Source: Rhizobium chutanense
GTDB taxonomy: Bacteria; Pseudomonadota; Alphaproteobacteria; Rhizobiales; Rhizobiaceae
DNA: 64,000 nt
Direction of reading: 5' to 3'
Assembly (NCBI RefSeq): GCF_002531935.1
Contig: NZ_NWSV01000001.1
Location: 1-64,000, forward strand
In this document: positions 24,228 through 32,661 of the stretch, piece after piece
Layout: every line of letters starts with the position of its first letter
Numbering within the stretch: the stretch's first letter is position 1
Made by a program: the position numbers and the translations under genes
The notes under the pieces: generated by a model
What the model saw: the letters and a program-made list of their open reading frames with translations, nothing else
What the model was told of the DNA's origin: nothing
Database searches by the model: none

Positions 24228-24255
24228 AAAATGCCGCCTTCGGGCGGCATTTTTC
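24228..24255 (+). terminator. Rho-independent terminator of secA
   Basis: AATGCCGCC / GGCGGCATT stem with a TTCG tetraloop, followed by TTTTTCTTTT. It begins 21 bp after the secA stop codon. Confidence 0.9.
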
Positions 24256-24376
24256 TTTTGCGGCACATCGGAAAACCGGGATGTCGGCGTCGGTCAGCAG
24301 GCCTGATCCGGAACCGTTTCTTAACCCTGTTCTGTCAAGACTTCGGCTGCGATTTGCCTGACCTTTAGAGTTTTGC

Positions 24377-25801
24377 GTGTTCATCATGGCGGTCATAGAA
24401 ACAGCGGAGAAGATGCTGCCCGCGGGTGTGCGCCCGATCGGCAGCCGCACGCTGCGCATGCTTGCGGCCGTGCTCACCGAACGCGGCGAGAAGGCAGCCG
24501 CCCAGCGCATGGCGCTGACGGCCTTTGCGATCCGCATCCTCAGCGCGGCACTCGCCTTCGTCTCGCAAATCGTGCTTGCCCGGCTGATGGGCGAATATGA
24601 ATACGGTATCTTCGTTTTCGTCTGGGTGCTGGTCGTCGTCTTCGGCGATCTCTCATGCCTTGGTTTCCACACGGCCATCGTCCGTTTCCTGCCGCAATAT
24701 AGGGCGGCCGGCGCCTTCGAGGAAATCCGCGGCCTTACCGGCACGGCGCGCATCTTCGCGCTGCTTTCCGGCACGGCGGTGCTCGCCGCCGGCATGCTCG
24801 GGCTGCATTTCTTCGGCCATATGATCCAGGTCTATTATCTCGTCCCGGTCTTCCTCGGCCTGCTCGCCATGCCGATGATCGCGCTCGGCGACATTCTGGA
24901 GGGCACGTCGCGGGCCAACCATTGGCCGGTGATGGCGCTGAGCCCGGTCTATATCGTCCGCCCGATCCTCATCATCGCCTTCATGCTGATCGCCATTGCG
25001 ATCGGTGCCGAGCATACCGCCGTCACCGCGATGCAGGCAGCGCTGGCCGCGACCTTCGTCACCGCCCTTGGCCAGTATGCCGCGACGCTCTATCGCCTTC
25101 GACGGCATTATGACGAAGGCCCGCGCAAGGTCGATTTCCTCGCCTGGTTCAGTGTCGCTTTTCCGATTTTCCTGATCGAGGGCGTGAGCTTCCTGCTCAC
25201 CAATTCCGATGTCGTCGTGGTCGGCATCTTCCTCGAGCCGCACGACGTCGCCATCTACTTCGCCGCCGCCAAGACGATGGCGCTGGTGCATTTCATCAAT
25301 TTCTCGGTCAAGGCAGCCTCCGGCCCGCGCTTTTCCTCGATCATCGCCGAAGGCGACCACGCACAGCTGGCGGTGGCCGCTGTCGACGCCGCCCGCTGGA
25401 CCTTCTGGCCGGCACTCGCGGTCGGCCTTGCCGTGCTCGCCGCCGGGCATCTGCTGCTGTCGCTGTTCGGCGGCGCCTTCACCTCAGGTTATCTGGTCAT
25501 GGCGATCCTGCTCGCCGGCATCCTCGCCAAGGCATTGGTCGGCCCGGCCGAAACGCTGCTGATGATGGCCGGCAAGCAGAATCTCTGCGTTGTGCTCTAT
25601 GCCGGGGCGCTCACCGCCAATGTCGGCCTCAACCTTGCTTTGATCCCGCATTACGGCATCGAAGGCACCGCGATTGCCACGGCCTCGGCCATGGCGGTCG
25701 AGGCGATCCTGCTGCATCTCGCCGTCCGCCGCGCGCTCGGCATCGTCCTTTTCGCCTTCGCCAGCCCCTCCGCCGCAACGCCAGAAATGAGAGTTCGATA
25801 G
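24377..25801 (+). CDS. Polysaccharide flippase-like membrane protein (Wzx/MATE fold)
   Basis: Integral membrane protein of up to 474 residues with about 12-14 hydrophobic helices, in the family of lipopolysaccharide/oligosaccharide flippases that move lipid-linked sugar units across the inner membrane. The first hydrophobic stretch (AFAIRILSAALAFVSQIVLA) with GEYEYGIF is typical of these proteins. ATG codons at 24377 and 24386 are possible starts. It ends directly before the FemAB-like gene (start one base after this stop), so the two are coupled. The sugar substrate is unknown. Confidence 0.85.
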   Translation: MFIMAVIETAEKMLPAGVRPIGSRTLRMLAAVLTERGEKAAAQRMALTAFAIRILSAALAFVSQIVLARLMGEYEYGIFVFVWVLVVVFGDLSCLGFHTAIVRFLPQYRAAGAFEEIRGLTGTARIFALLSGTAVLAAGMLGLHFFGHMIQVYYLVPVFLGLLAMPMIALGDILEGTSRANHWPVMALSPVYIVRPILIIAFMLIAIAIGAEHTAVTAMQAALAATFVTALGQYAATLYRLRRHYDEGPRKVDFLAWFSVAFPIFLIEGVSFLLTNSDVVVVGIFLEPHDVAIYFAAAKTMALVHFINFSVKAASGPRFSSIIAEGDHAQLAVAAVDAARWTFWPALAVGLAVLAAGHLLLSLFGGAFTSGYLVMAILLAGILAKALVGPAETLLMMAGKQNLCVVLYAGALTANVGLNLALIPHYGIEGTAIATASAMAVEAILLHLAVRRALGIVLFAFASPSAATPEMRVR

Positions 25802-27079
25802 ATGGTGCGTATTCCCCCCGTCACCGAAAGCACCGACAGCATCGCCAACCGCATGGTGCATGATCTCGCCGCGCTGAATTTCGAAGCGCCGCAGGCCGAG
25901 GCGCGCGCCGAGATCGGCCGGCCGGGGCGCGAGCTCTGCCTCTATCCCGGCAAGCTCGGCTATGAGCTTCAGGAAGAGCTCGATTTTCTCTCCAACCGGG
26001 CGATGGAGCCGAACGTCTTCTTTTCCGGCCGTTTCCTGGCACCCGCCATGCCGCGGCTCGAAGACCGGCAGGTCAACTTCGCCTTGATCCGCGACCACAA
26101 TGCCGGCCGCAGCCGAATGCGCTTTCTGTTGCCGTTTTCGATCGACAAGCCGGGTTTTGCCGTCGGCCCGTCGATCATCCGCGGCTGGTCGAACAGCTTC
26201 GGCCCGCTCGGCACACCGCTCGTCGACAGCGAAGATGCCGCCGAGACCCTCGACAATCTCTTCGAGGGACTGACGGCGCGCGACCTCAATCTGCCCGGCA
26301 TCATGGTTCTGCCGGATCTGCGGCTGAACGGCATCTTCGTGCGCATGGTCAAGGCCGTGGCGCTCAGCCGCAATCTCCCCGTCACCGTCACCAATCCCTA
26401 TTTGCGCCCGATGCTGCAGAGCGACGAAGAGGCGCCGGCCTATCTCAGCCGCACCATTTCCTCCTCGCATATGCGCGAGATGCGCCGCCAGTGGCGTCTG
26501 CTGGAGGAACAGGGAACGGCGGTCTATGCCGTCGCCCGCCAGCCGCGCGAAATCCACGTCCGCTTCGAGGAGTTCCTGGCGATGGAAGCCGGCGGCTGGA
26601 AGGGCAAGCGGCGAAGCGCTCTCGTCACCGATCGCTATCATACGGCCTTCGCCCGCGAGGCGGTGTCGAACCTTGCCGCCGTCGATGCCGTGCGTGTTCA
26701 CACGATCGATCTCAACGGCAAGGCGATCGCCGCCACCGTCGTGCTGATGATGGGCGGTGAGGCCTATACCTGGAAAACCGCCTATGACGAGAACTATGCC
26801 CGCTATTCGCCGGGCAAGCTCTTGATGAGCGAACTCACCGAATGGCATCTCGACGACGCCAATATCGTCCGCTCCGATTCCTGCGCCGTCTCCGACCACC
26901 CGATCATGAGCCGTTTCTGGCAGGAGCGCGAGGAGATGGGAACGCTGGTGATCGGCCTGACGCAGAACAGCGACCGCGACATGCGCCAGGTCACAGCCCA
27001 GCTCCACATGTACCGCAGCACCCGCAACATGGCGAAGATGCTGCGAGAAAAGATCATGTCGCTCGCCGGCCGGAGCTGA
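25802..27079 (+). CDS. FemAB/CelD-like GNAT acyltransferase, probably for polysaccharide or envelope modification
   Basis: Protein of 425 residues with a C-terminal GNAT fold of the BcsL/CelD/FemAB type (about 230-400: SHMREMRRQWRLLEE, then AIAATVVLMMGGEAYTWKTAYDE and YSPGKLLMSELTEW). Relatives act in exopolysaccharide or cellulose synthesis, often adding acyl groups. It follows the flippase gene with no gap, which supports a joint role in a surface glycan. Its last 26 bp overlap the convergent acyl-CoA synthetase gene. Confidence 0.8.
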   Translation: MVRIPPVTESTDSIANRMVHDLAALNFEAPQAEARAEIGRPGRELCLYPGKLGYELQEELDFLSNRAMEPNVFFSGRFLAPAMPRLEDRQVNFALIRDHNAGRSRMRFLLPFSIDKPGFAVGPSIIRGWSNSFGPLGTPLVDSEDAAETLDNLFEGLTARDLNLPGIMVLPDLRLNGIFVRMVKAVALSRNLPVTVTNPYLRPMLQSDEEAPAYLSRTISSSHMREMRRQWRLLEEQGTAVYAVARQPREIHVRFEEFLAMEAGGWKGKRRSALVTDRYHTAFAREAVSNLAAVDAVRVHTIDLNGKAIAATVVLMMGGEAYTWKTAYDENYARYSPGKLLMSELTEWHLDDANIVRSDSCAVSDHPIMSRFWQEREEMGTLVIGLTQNSDRDMRQVTAQLHMYRSTRNMAKMLREKIMSLAGRS

Positions 27080-28715
27080 ACAGCTCACCTTCGGCGGCCG
27101 CTTTCTCGCGCAATAGCCGGCGGATCACCTTGCCGGTGGTGGTCAGCGGCAGGGCCTCGATGAATTCCACCTCGCGTGGATATTCGTGCATCGAAAGCCG
27201 CGTCTTCACCCATTCCCTGATGTCGGCCGCCAGCGCCTCGCTGGGATGGTAGCCGGGCGACAGCACGATATAGGCCTTGACGATTTCGGTGCGCAGCGCA
27301 TCCGGTTTGCCGACGGCGGCGGCAAGCTGCACGGCGGGATGGCCGATCAGGCAATCCTCGATCTCGGCCGGGCCGATGCGGTATCCGGATGAGGTGATGA
27401 CGTCGTCGTCGCGGCCTTCGAAGGTGACGTAGCCCTCGTCGTCTTGCCGGCCGATGTCGCCGGTGAGCAGCCGTCCCTTGACGAATTTTTTCTCGGTCGC
27501 CGCCGCATCGTTCCAATAGCCGAGGAACATCACGGGGTCGGGACTGGCGACGGCGATCTGGCCCGGTTCACCCACCGGCAATTCATCGCCCGCTTCGCCG
27601 ACGATCGCGACGCGATGCCCGGGCACCGCCCGGCCGATCGCGCCCGCCTTGGTCACGCCATAGGCCGCGCTGGAGGAGAGCACGAAATTACATTCCGTCT
27701 GACCGTAGAATTCGTTGACGGTGATGCCGAGCGCGCGCCGCGCCCATTCATAGGTCTCGCGGCCGAGCGCCTCTCCGGCCGAGCCGATGGTGCGCAGCAC
27801 CAGATCATATTTCGAGCGCGGATCGGAAACGGCGCGCATCAGTCGCAATGCCGTCGGCGGAATGAAGGCGTTGCGCACCTTCATCTCCGCCATGATCCGA
27901 TAGGCCATGTCGGCATCGAATTTCTGCGCCGGCGACGAGACGACGGGAACGCCGAGCAGCAGGCTCGGCAGCAGCGCATTGAGCAGCCCGCCGGCCCACG
28001 CCCAGTCGGACGGCGTCCAGACCTTGTCGCCGGCGCGCGGAAACCCCTCATGGGCGAACTGCATGCCGGGAATATGGCCGGGCAGGACGCGGTGGCCATG
28101 CAGCGCACCCTTCGGCGGCCCGGTCGTTCCCGACGTGAAGATCATCAGCGCCGGATCGTCCGGACCGGTCCTGGCGACGTCGAAGACAGGGGAATGGCCG
28201 TTCACCAGATCGCTAAAGGCAGCCGCATCGGCGCTCGCCCCGTCGATGCTGACCACATGTTTCAGCATCGGCAGCCGATCGCGGATCTGCCGGATGCGTT
28301 CGAGACCGAAACCATTGGTGACGACGGCCGTAACACCTGCCGCCTTCAGTCGGTATTCCAGCGCCTCGACGCCGAAGAGCAGCGCCAGCGGCAGCGCAAT
28401 CGCGCCGGTCTTATAGATCGCCACATGCGCAATCACCGTCTCGAAGGATTGCGGCAGGAGCAGCGCGACGCGATCGCCGCGGTTGATCTCCAGCGAAACG
28501 AGGGCATTGGCGAAGGCCGAGGATTGGTCGGCGAGCGCGCGATAGGTCATTGCGCGGTGATGGCCATCGGGGCTGAAATGTTCGAGGCAGACGCGCTCCG
28601 GCGCCCGAACCGCCCAGTCGTCGCTGACGGCCCGGCCGATATTGAAATCTTCGGGAACCCGCCACGAGAAATTGCGATAAAGATCGTCATAGCGATCATG
28701 GGGCGGCAGTATCAT
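27054..28715 (-). CDS. Acyl-CoA synthetase (AMP-forming)
   Basis: Activates a carboxylic acid to its CoA thioester through an acyl-AMP. The 553-residue protein has the AMP-binding loop (IFTSGTTGPPKG), the adenine motif (NEFYGQTECN), the hinge region (LLTGDIGRQDDEGYVTFEGRDDD) and the C-terminal lysine motif TTTGKVIRR. The substrate cannot be told; the sequence resembles medium-chain or acetyl-CoA synthetase relatives. Start at 28715 (MILPPHDRYDD) is chosen over a frame extension that enters the promoter region shared with the divergent aldo/keto reductase gene. Confidence 0.9.
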   Translation of the reverse strand: MILPPHDRYDDLYRNFSWRVPEDFNIGRAVSDDWAVRAPERVCLEHFSPDGHHRAMTYRALADQSSAFANALVSLEINRGDRVALLLPQSFETVIAHVAIYKTGAIALPLALLFGVEALEYRLKAAGVTAVVTNGFGLERIRQIRDRLPMLKHVVSIDGASADAAAFSDLVNGHSPVFDVARTGPDDPALMIFTSGTTGPPKGALHGHRVLPGHIPGMQFAHEGFPRAGDKVWTPSDWAWAGGLLNALLPSLLLGVPVVSSPAQKFDADMAYRIMAEMKVRNAFIPPTALRLMRAVSDPRSKYDLVLRTIGSAGEALGRETYEWARRALGITVNEFYGQTECNFVLSSSAAYGVTKAGAIGRAVPGHRVAIVGEAGDELPVGEPGQIAVASPDPVMFLGYWNDAAATEKKFVKGRLLTGDIGRQDDEGYVTFEGRDDDVITSSGYRIGPAEIEDCLIGHPAVQLAAAVGKPDALRTEIVKAYIVLSPGYHPSEALAADIREWVKTRLSMHEYPREVEFIEALPLTTTGKVIRRLLREKAAAEGELFSSGRRAT

Positions 28716-28950
28716 AGGCAAAATCCGGTGAATGCTGCACCAGCTAACACCTTGTGCTGCAAATGCGCAAGCAGCCGGTCCGGGCGGCGATCGCACGCGC
28801 AGCATCACAGCCCATCACATATTGTTGCGCGCATGGCAGAACGGATTCTTCGTCAAGCGCCCTGCGACTTTGCCGGTTTCCGCACTAGATCATGGAGAGC
28901 CGCCTGGGGGCATCGGAATTGGGTCCACCAATTCATCACGGAGTCGTTTC

Positions 28951-29931
28951 ATGGAATATACAAAATTTGGCAAGACCGGTCTCGAAGTGTCAAAAATCTG
29001 CCTGGGCTGCATGACCTTCGGCGATCCCGGCCGCGGCAATCATGCCTGGAGCCTCAGAGAAGAGGAAAGCCGGACGATGATCCGGCAGGCGATCGACCTC
29101 GGCATCAATTTCCTCGACACCGCCAACACCTATTCCAACGGCTCTTCGGAAGAGATCGTCGGCCGCGCCATAAAGGACTTCGCCAAGCGCGAGGACATCG
29201 TGCTGGCGACCAAGGTGTTCAACCGCATGCGGCCGGGCCCGAACGGCGCCGGCCTGTCGCGCAAGGCGATCTTCGATGAGATCGACAACAGCCTGCGCCG
29301 GCTCGGCACCGACTATGTCGACCTCTATCAGATCCACCGCTTCGACTATACGACGCCGATCGAAGAAACGCTGGAAGCGTTGCACGACGTGGTCAAATCG
29401 GGCAAGGCGCGTTATATCGGCGCTTCCTCCATGTATGCCTGGCAGTTCGCCAAGGCGCTCTACGTCTCCAGGCTGAACGGCTGGACCGAATTCGTCAGCA
29501 TGCAGGACCACCTGAACCTGCTCTACCGCGAGGAAGAGCGCGAAATGCTGCCGCTCTGCGAAGACCAGAAGATCGCCGTCATCCCCTGGAGCCCGCTTGC
29601 CCGCGGCCGCCTGACCCGCGACTGGGACGAGACGACGGCGCGCAGCGAAACTGACGAATTCGGCAAGACGCTCTACACCCAGTCCATCGATGCCGACCGC
29701 AAGATCGTCGAAACCGTGGCCGGGATCGCCAAAGCCCGCGGCATCTCCCGCGCTCAGGTCGCCACCGCCTGGATCCTGCAGAAGAGCGCCGTGACCGCCC
29801 CGATCATCGGCGCGTCCAAACCCAACCACTTCACAGACGCCGCTGCCGCGCTCTCGGTGAAGCTCACCGCCGAGGAAATCGCCGCGCTGGAAGCGCCCTA
29901 CATCCCGCACGCCATTGCCGGCTTCAAGTAG
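28951..29931 (+). CDS. Aldo/keto reductase
   Basis: NAD(P)H-dependent oxidoreductase of 326 residues with a TIM barrel. Active-site elements are present: DTANTYSNGSSEE (Asp and Tyr), LATKVF (Lys) and IHRFDY (His). The NADP-binding region is near the C terminus (VTAPIIGASKPNHF). It resembles the YajO/Tas-like branch. Start at 28951 gives the normal family N terminus (MEYTKFGKTGLEVS). The physiological substrate is unknown. A weak hairpin follows the stop codon. Confidence 0.92.
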   Translation: MEYTKFGKTGLEVSKICLGCMTFGDPGRGNHAWSLREEESRTMIRQAIDLGINFLDTANTYSNGSSEEIVGRAIKDFAKREDIVLATKVFNRMRPGPNGAGLSRKAIFDEIDNSLRRLGTDYVDLYQIHRFDYTTPIEETLEALHDVVKSGKARYIGASSMYAWQFAKALYVSRLNGWTEFVSMQDHLNLLYREEEREMLPLCEDQKIAVIPWSPLARGRLTRDWDETTARSETDEFGKTLYTQSIDADRKIVETVAGIAKARGISRAQVATAWILQKSAVTAPIIGASKPNHFTDAAAALSVKLTAEEIAALEAPYIPHAIAGFK

Positions 29932-29938
29932 GCACGAT

Positions 29939-29966
29939 CCCCTCTTCACCGATAGGCGGAGAGGGG
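29939..29966. terminator. Weak hairpin between the aldo/keto reductase and tetR genes
   Basis: CCCCTCT / AGAGGGG arms with a 14-nt loop, 8 bp after the reductase stop codon and 25 bp before the end of the convergent tetR-type gene. There is no T tract, so termination is only suggested. Confidence 0.35.
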
Positions 29967-29990
29967 CTCGATATTCTTCCGAGCCTGAGG

Positions 29991-30569
29991 TTATGTCCGA
30001 CTGCCGGGATCGAGCTGCCGGCGCATCGTCACCAGGAACTGCTCGGCAAGCGCCCTGTCCTCGACTGCGCGGGCAAGAATGACGGCGCCCATCATCGATG
30101 ACAGCGTCGTCGCGGCTTTGGCGCGGCGTTCCTCTTCGGTCTCGCCGGGAACGATCTCGGCGAGCGTGTCGACCAGCACCGACAGCCCGTCGCTGAAGAC
30201 CGCGCGGACGGCGCCGCGGCTGCGGCTGACCTCCTGGATCAGCGTGGCGAAGACGCAGCTGCCGCCCGGATCGTCGACCGTGCGCCAGTGAATATAATGA
30301 TCGAGAAGCGCTTCGAGCGGCCGCTCCGGCTCCTCCGCAATATGCTCCTTCCAGCGCGTCTCGACCTTCTCGATCAGATTGCGGCTGACCTCGAGCGCCA
30401 GATCGTCCTTCGAGCCGAAATGACCGTAGAAGCCGCCATGCGTCAGCCCCGCCGCCTTCATGATGTCGGCGACACCGACCCCGTCGAAGCCGTTCTCACG
30501 GAAGAGCACGCCGGCAACGCTCAGGATTTTCTCTCTGTTTTCGGCAAATTTTTCGCGGCTGACCCGCAT
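29991..30569 (-). CDS. TetR family transcriptional regulator
   Basis: Repressor-type regulator of 192 residues. The N-terminal helix-turn-helix (about 25-55: VGVADIMKAAGLTHGGFYGHFGSK) is typical of the AcrR/NemR-like group; the C terminus (about 80-190) is the ligand and dimer domain. It contains one cysteine (GGSCVF), a feature used for electrophile sensing in NemR, though this is only suggestive. Start at 30569 (MRVSREKFAENR). It is divergent from an MFS transporter, with two palindromes between them that are its likely operators. Confidence 0.92.
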   Translation of the reverse strand: MRVSREKFAENREKILSVAGVLFRENGFDGVGVADIMKAAGLTHGGFYGHFGSKDDLALEVSRNLIEKVETRWKEHIAEEPERPLEALLDHYIHWRTVDDPGGSCVFATLIQEVSRSRGAVRAVFSDGLSVLVDTLAEIVPGETEEERRAKAATTLSSMMGAVILARAVEDRALAEQFLVTMRRQLDPGSRT

Positions 30570-30591
30570 TTTGATCTCCAGAAATAGTCGC

Positions 30592-30646
30592 TTGACAAAA
30601 TATATGACGTCCATCATGAATAAGCAACAAATATGATGACCATCAT
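30592..30646. promoter_or_regulatory. tetR-MFS divergent control region with two operator palindromes
   Basis: Operator 1 (30604-30617) is ATGACG-TC-CATCAT with one mismatch between arms. Operator 2 (30633-30646) is ATGATG-AC-CATCAT, a perfect 6-bp palindrome. They are 29 bp apart, close to three helical turns. Rightward, TTGACA (30592-30597) lies upstream of the MFS gene. Leftward, TTGCTT and TATATT with a 17-bp spacer form a promoter for the regulator gene, and operator 1 sits in that spacer. This fits autoregulation and control of the transporter. Confidence 0.75.
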
Positions 30647-30696
30647 GTAAATCAGGCCTCTCTTCTCCCGAACCCGAATCCAACGGAATTTCGTCC

Positions 30697-31992
30697 ATGG
30701 TCTCCACAGTCCTTGCCTCCAGCCTTGCCCGGCGCAACATCCACTACGGCTGGGTCGTCGTTGCCGCTACCTTCCTCACCATGCTGGTGACAGCAGGCGC
30801 CATGGGCGCACCCGGTGTGCTCATCAAGCCGCTGCAGGACGAGTTCGGCTGGGAGACCTCGCAGATCTCCTCGGCGCTGGCGATCCGCCTGATACTGTTC
30901 GGCTTCATGGGTCCTTTCGCCGCCGCCTTCATGAACTATTTCGGCGTGCGCAAGGTCATCGTCTTCGCGCTGGCGCTGATCGGCGCCGGCTTCATCGGCT
31001 CGCTGTTCATGACGACGCTGTGGCAGCTGCTGTTGCTCTGGGGCATCGTCGTCGGCTTCGGCACCGGCCTGACGGCCATGGTGCTCGCCGCAACGGTCTC
31101 CTCGCGCTGGTTCACCAAGCACCGCGGCCTGGTCGTCGGCATGCTTTCGGCCAGCTCGGCCACCGGCCAGCTGGTCTTTCTGCCGCTGATGGCCGAGCTG
31201 ACGGTACGCTATGGCTGGCGCTCGACGGTGTTTTTCGTCTGCGCCATGATCATGGTCGCAGCCCTGGCCGTGCTTGCCTTCATGCGCGATCGTCCGGCCG
31301 ACCTCAACCTGCCGGCGCTCGGCGAAACTGATGTAACGCCGCCGCCGGCAGCGACCTCGCTCGGCGTCGCGCTGATGACGCCGATCACCGTGCTGAAGGA
31401 AATCTCGAAGACCTCGACCTTCTGGATTCTCTTTGCCACCTTCTTCATCTGCGGTCTCAGCACCAACGGCCTGATCCAGACCCATTTCGTCACCCTGTGC
31501 GGCGATTTCGGCATCGTGCCGGTGGCCGCCGCCAGCGTGCTGGCCGTCATGGGCATCTTCGATTTCTTCGGCACGATTGGCTCCGGCTGGCTCTCCGACC
31601 GCTTCGACAATCGCTGGCTGCTGTTCTGGTATTACGGCCTGCGCGGCCTGTCGCTGCTCTACCTGCCCTTCAGCGATTTCAGCTTTTACGGCCTGTCCAT
31701 CTTCGCCGTCTTCTACGGCCTCGACTGGATCGCCACCGTGCCGCCGACCGTCAAGATCGCCGCCGACCGCTTCGGCCGCGAAAAGGTCGGCCTCGTCTTC
31801 GGCTGGGTCTTTGCCGGCCATCAGCTGGGAGCCGCCACCGCCGCCTATGGCGCCGGCCTCTCGCGCACCGAGCTTTCGAGCTACCTGCCCGCCTTCTTCG
31901 TCGCCGGCGCCTTTTGCCTGCTGGCCTCGATCCTGGCGATCACGCTGAAGAAATCAGGCGTAAGCCACCCGGCGCCTGCCGCCGCTCATTGA
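30697..31992 (+). CDS. MFS transporter, oxalate/formate antiporter or monocarboxylate-like
   Basis: Secondary transporter of 431 residues with 12 predicted membrane helices. The N terminus (RRNIHYGWVVVAATFL) and loop (SSRWFTKHRGLVVGML) are typical of the OFA/monocarboxylate branch of the major facilitator superfamily. A central cytoplasmic loop divides two six-helix halves. The substrate is unknown. Given the divergent TetR-type regulator, it is likely induced by a ligand, as an exporter or an organic-acid carrier. Confidence 0.88.
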   Translation: MVSTVLASSLARRNIHYGWVVVAATFLTMLVTAGAMGAPGVLIKPLQDEFGWETSQISSALAIRLILFGFMGPFAAAFMNYFGVRKVIVFALALIGAGFIGSLFMTTLWQLLLLWGIVVGFGTGLTAMVLAATVSSRWFTKHRGLVVGMLSASSATGQLVFLPLMAELTVRYGWRSTVFFVCAMIMVAALAVLAFMRDRPADLNLPALGETDVTPPPAATSLGVALMTPITVLKEISKTSTFWILFATFFICGLSTNGLIQTHFVTLCGDFGIVPVAAASVLAVMGIFDFFGTIGSGWLSDRFDNRWLLFWYYGLRGLSLLYLPFSDFSFYGLSIFAVFYGLDWIATVPPTVKIAADRFGREKVGLVFGWVFAGHQLGAATAAYGAGLSRTELSSYLPAFFVAGAFCLLASILAITLKKSGVSHPAPAAAH

Positions 31993-32004
31993 TATCCGAC
32001 AGCC

Positions 32005-32027
32005 TCCGGCCTCCAAACGAGGCCGGA
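32005..32027 (+). terminator. Terminator of the MFS gene
   Basis: TCCGGCCTC / GAGGCCGGA arms around CAAAC, followed by TCTCTCT, 13 bp after the stop codon. Confidence 0.65.
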
Positions 32028-32067
32028 TCTCTCTACCGGATCAGTCTGATAACTTCGCTTGCCCGTC

Positions 32068-32096
32068 TTGCATCTGCGGCCGCCCGCATGTTAGAC
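32068..32096 (+). promoter_or_regulatory. Putative promoter of the tRNA-Leu gene
   Basis: TTGCAT (32068-32073) and TTAGAC (32091-32096) are 17 bp apart, placing the start of transcription about 10 bp upstream of the mature tRNA. The match is moderate. Confidence 0.4.
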
Positions 32097-32113
32097 AGCC
32101 GCCCGTATCCGTT

Positions 32114-32198
32114 GCCCCATTGGCGGAATTGGTAGACGCGCTCGACTCAAAATCGAGTTTCGAAAGAAGTGCTGGTTCGACCCCGGCATGGGGCACCA
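32114..32198 (+). tRNA. tRNA-Leu(CAA)
   Basis: 85-nt gene that folds as a class II tRNA: acceptor stem GCCCCAT / ATGGGGC, D loop with GGTAGACGCG, anticodon stem CTCGA / TCGAG enclosing the loop CTCAAAA with anticodon CAA (reads UUG), a variable arm, and a T arm with GGTTCGACCCC. The 3' CCA is encoded. A long palindrome starts at its last base. Confidence 0.97.
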
Positions 32199-32252
32199 GC
32201 CTACGCTCTGTGAGCTTCGGCTCGCCGAGCCGAAGCTCACAGAGCGTAGGCT
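32198..32252. repeat. 55-bp perfect palindrome abutting the 3' end of tRNA-Leu
   Basis: Two 27-bp arms (32198-32224 and 32226-32252) are perfect reverse complements around a single C at 32225. As RNA it folds into a hairpin of at least 25 bp. It lacks a following T tract, so it is not a standard terminator. It begins at the terminal A of the tRNA CCA end. Confidence 0.9.
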
Positions 32253-32373
32253 GTCGCGCCGCAGTTCCGCCAGGAACGAAGGCGGACTGGTTGGATTATG
32301 GCACCATCACCTCGAATGCCGCCGCGCAGCCCTTGCTCAAAGAGCTGGCGCGGAAGCACGAATCCAGCCGAAA

Positions 32374-32661
32374 CTACTTATTCTTCAGCAGCCACATCTT
32401 GCCGGCCATGGTGATGCCGTAGACGTCTTTCGCGCCGTCGTCATCCAGGTGCCGCCGCTCGAGGAAACCCGGCTCCTTCAGCTCGCCCAGCGTCTTGGCA
32501 GTGACCGATTTGATTTTCTGCGGCCGTTCTTTCCAACGGTCGTTCTTTGCATAAGTCACCGTGGCGTTCTGATGCGTCCATTTATTGGCTGGCTGAGGGT
32601 AAAGGTCTCCATCCCTCGCAAGTTTCAGTGCGGCGATCTGGGACGGCGTAAGTTCAATCAT
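32374..32661 (-). CDS. Hypothetical protein, 95 residues
   Basis: I do not recognise this family. The protein starts MIELTPSQIAALKLA, contains a middle part rich in Lys, Trp and Tyr, and ends in a segment (TAKTLGELKEPGFLERR, then YGITMAGKMWLLKN) that looks like the recognition helix and wing of a winged helix domain, so it might bind DNA. It lies alone beside a tRNA gene and its base composition is lower in GC than its neighbours, both consistent with acquisition by transfer. Confidence 0.6.
   Translation of the reverse strand: MIELTPSQIAALKLARDGDLYPQPANKWTHQNATVTYAKNDRWKERPQKIKSVTAKTLGELKEPGFLERRHLDDDGAKDVYGITMAGKMWLLKNK

Noticed and set aside
25484..27088. 534-residue minus-strand frame opposite the flippase and FemAB-like genes
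   Set aside because: Shadow frame; both plus-strand genes have clear families.
28732..28950. N-terminal extension of the aldo/keto reductase
   Set aside because: The extra 73 residues do not fit the family and cover the promoter region shared with the acyl-CoA synthetase gene.
32253..32320. Partial tRNA duplicate (att-like) after the palindrome
   Set aside because: The resemblance of TGGTTGGATTATGGCACCA to the tRNA 3' end is short and has gaps; it could be chance.
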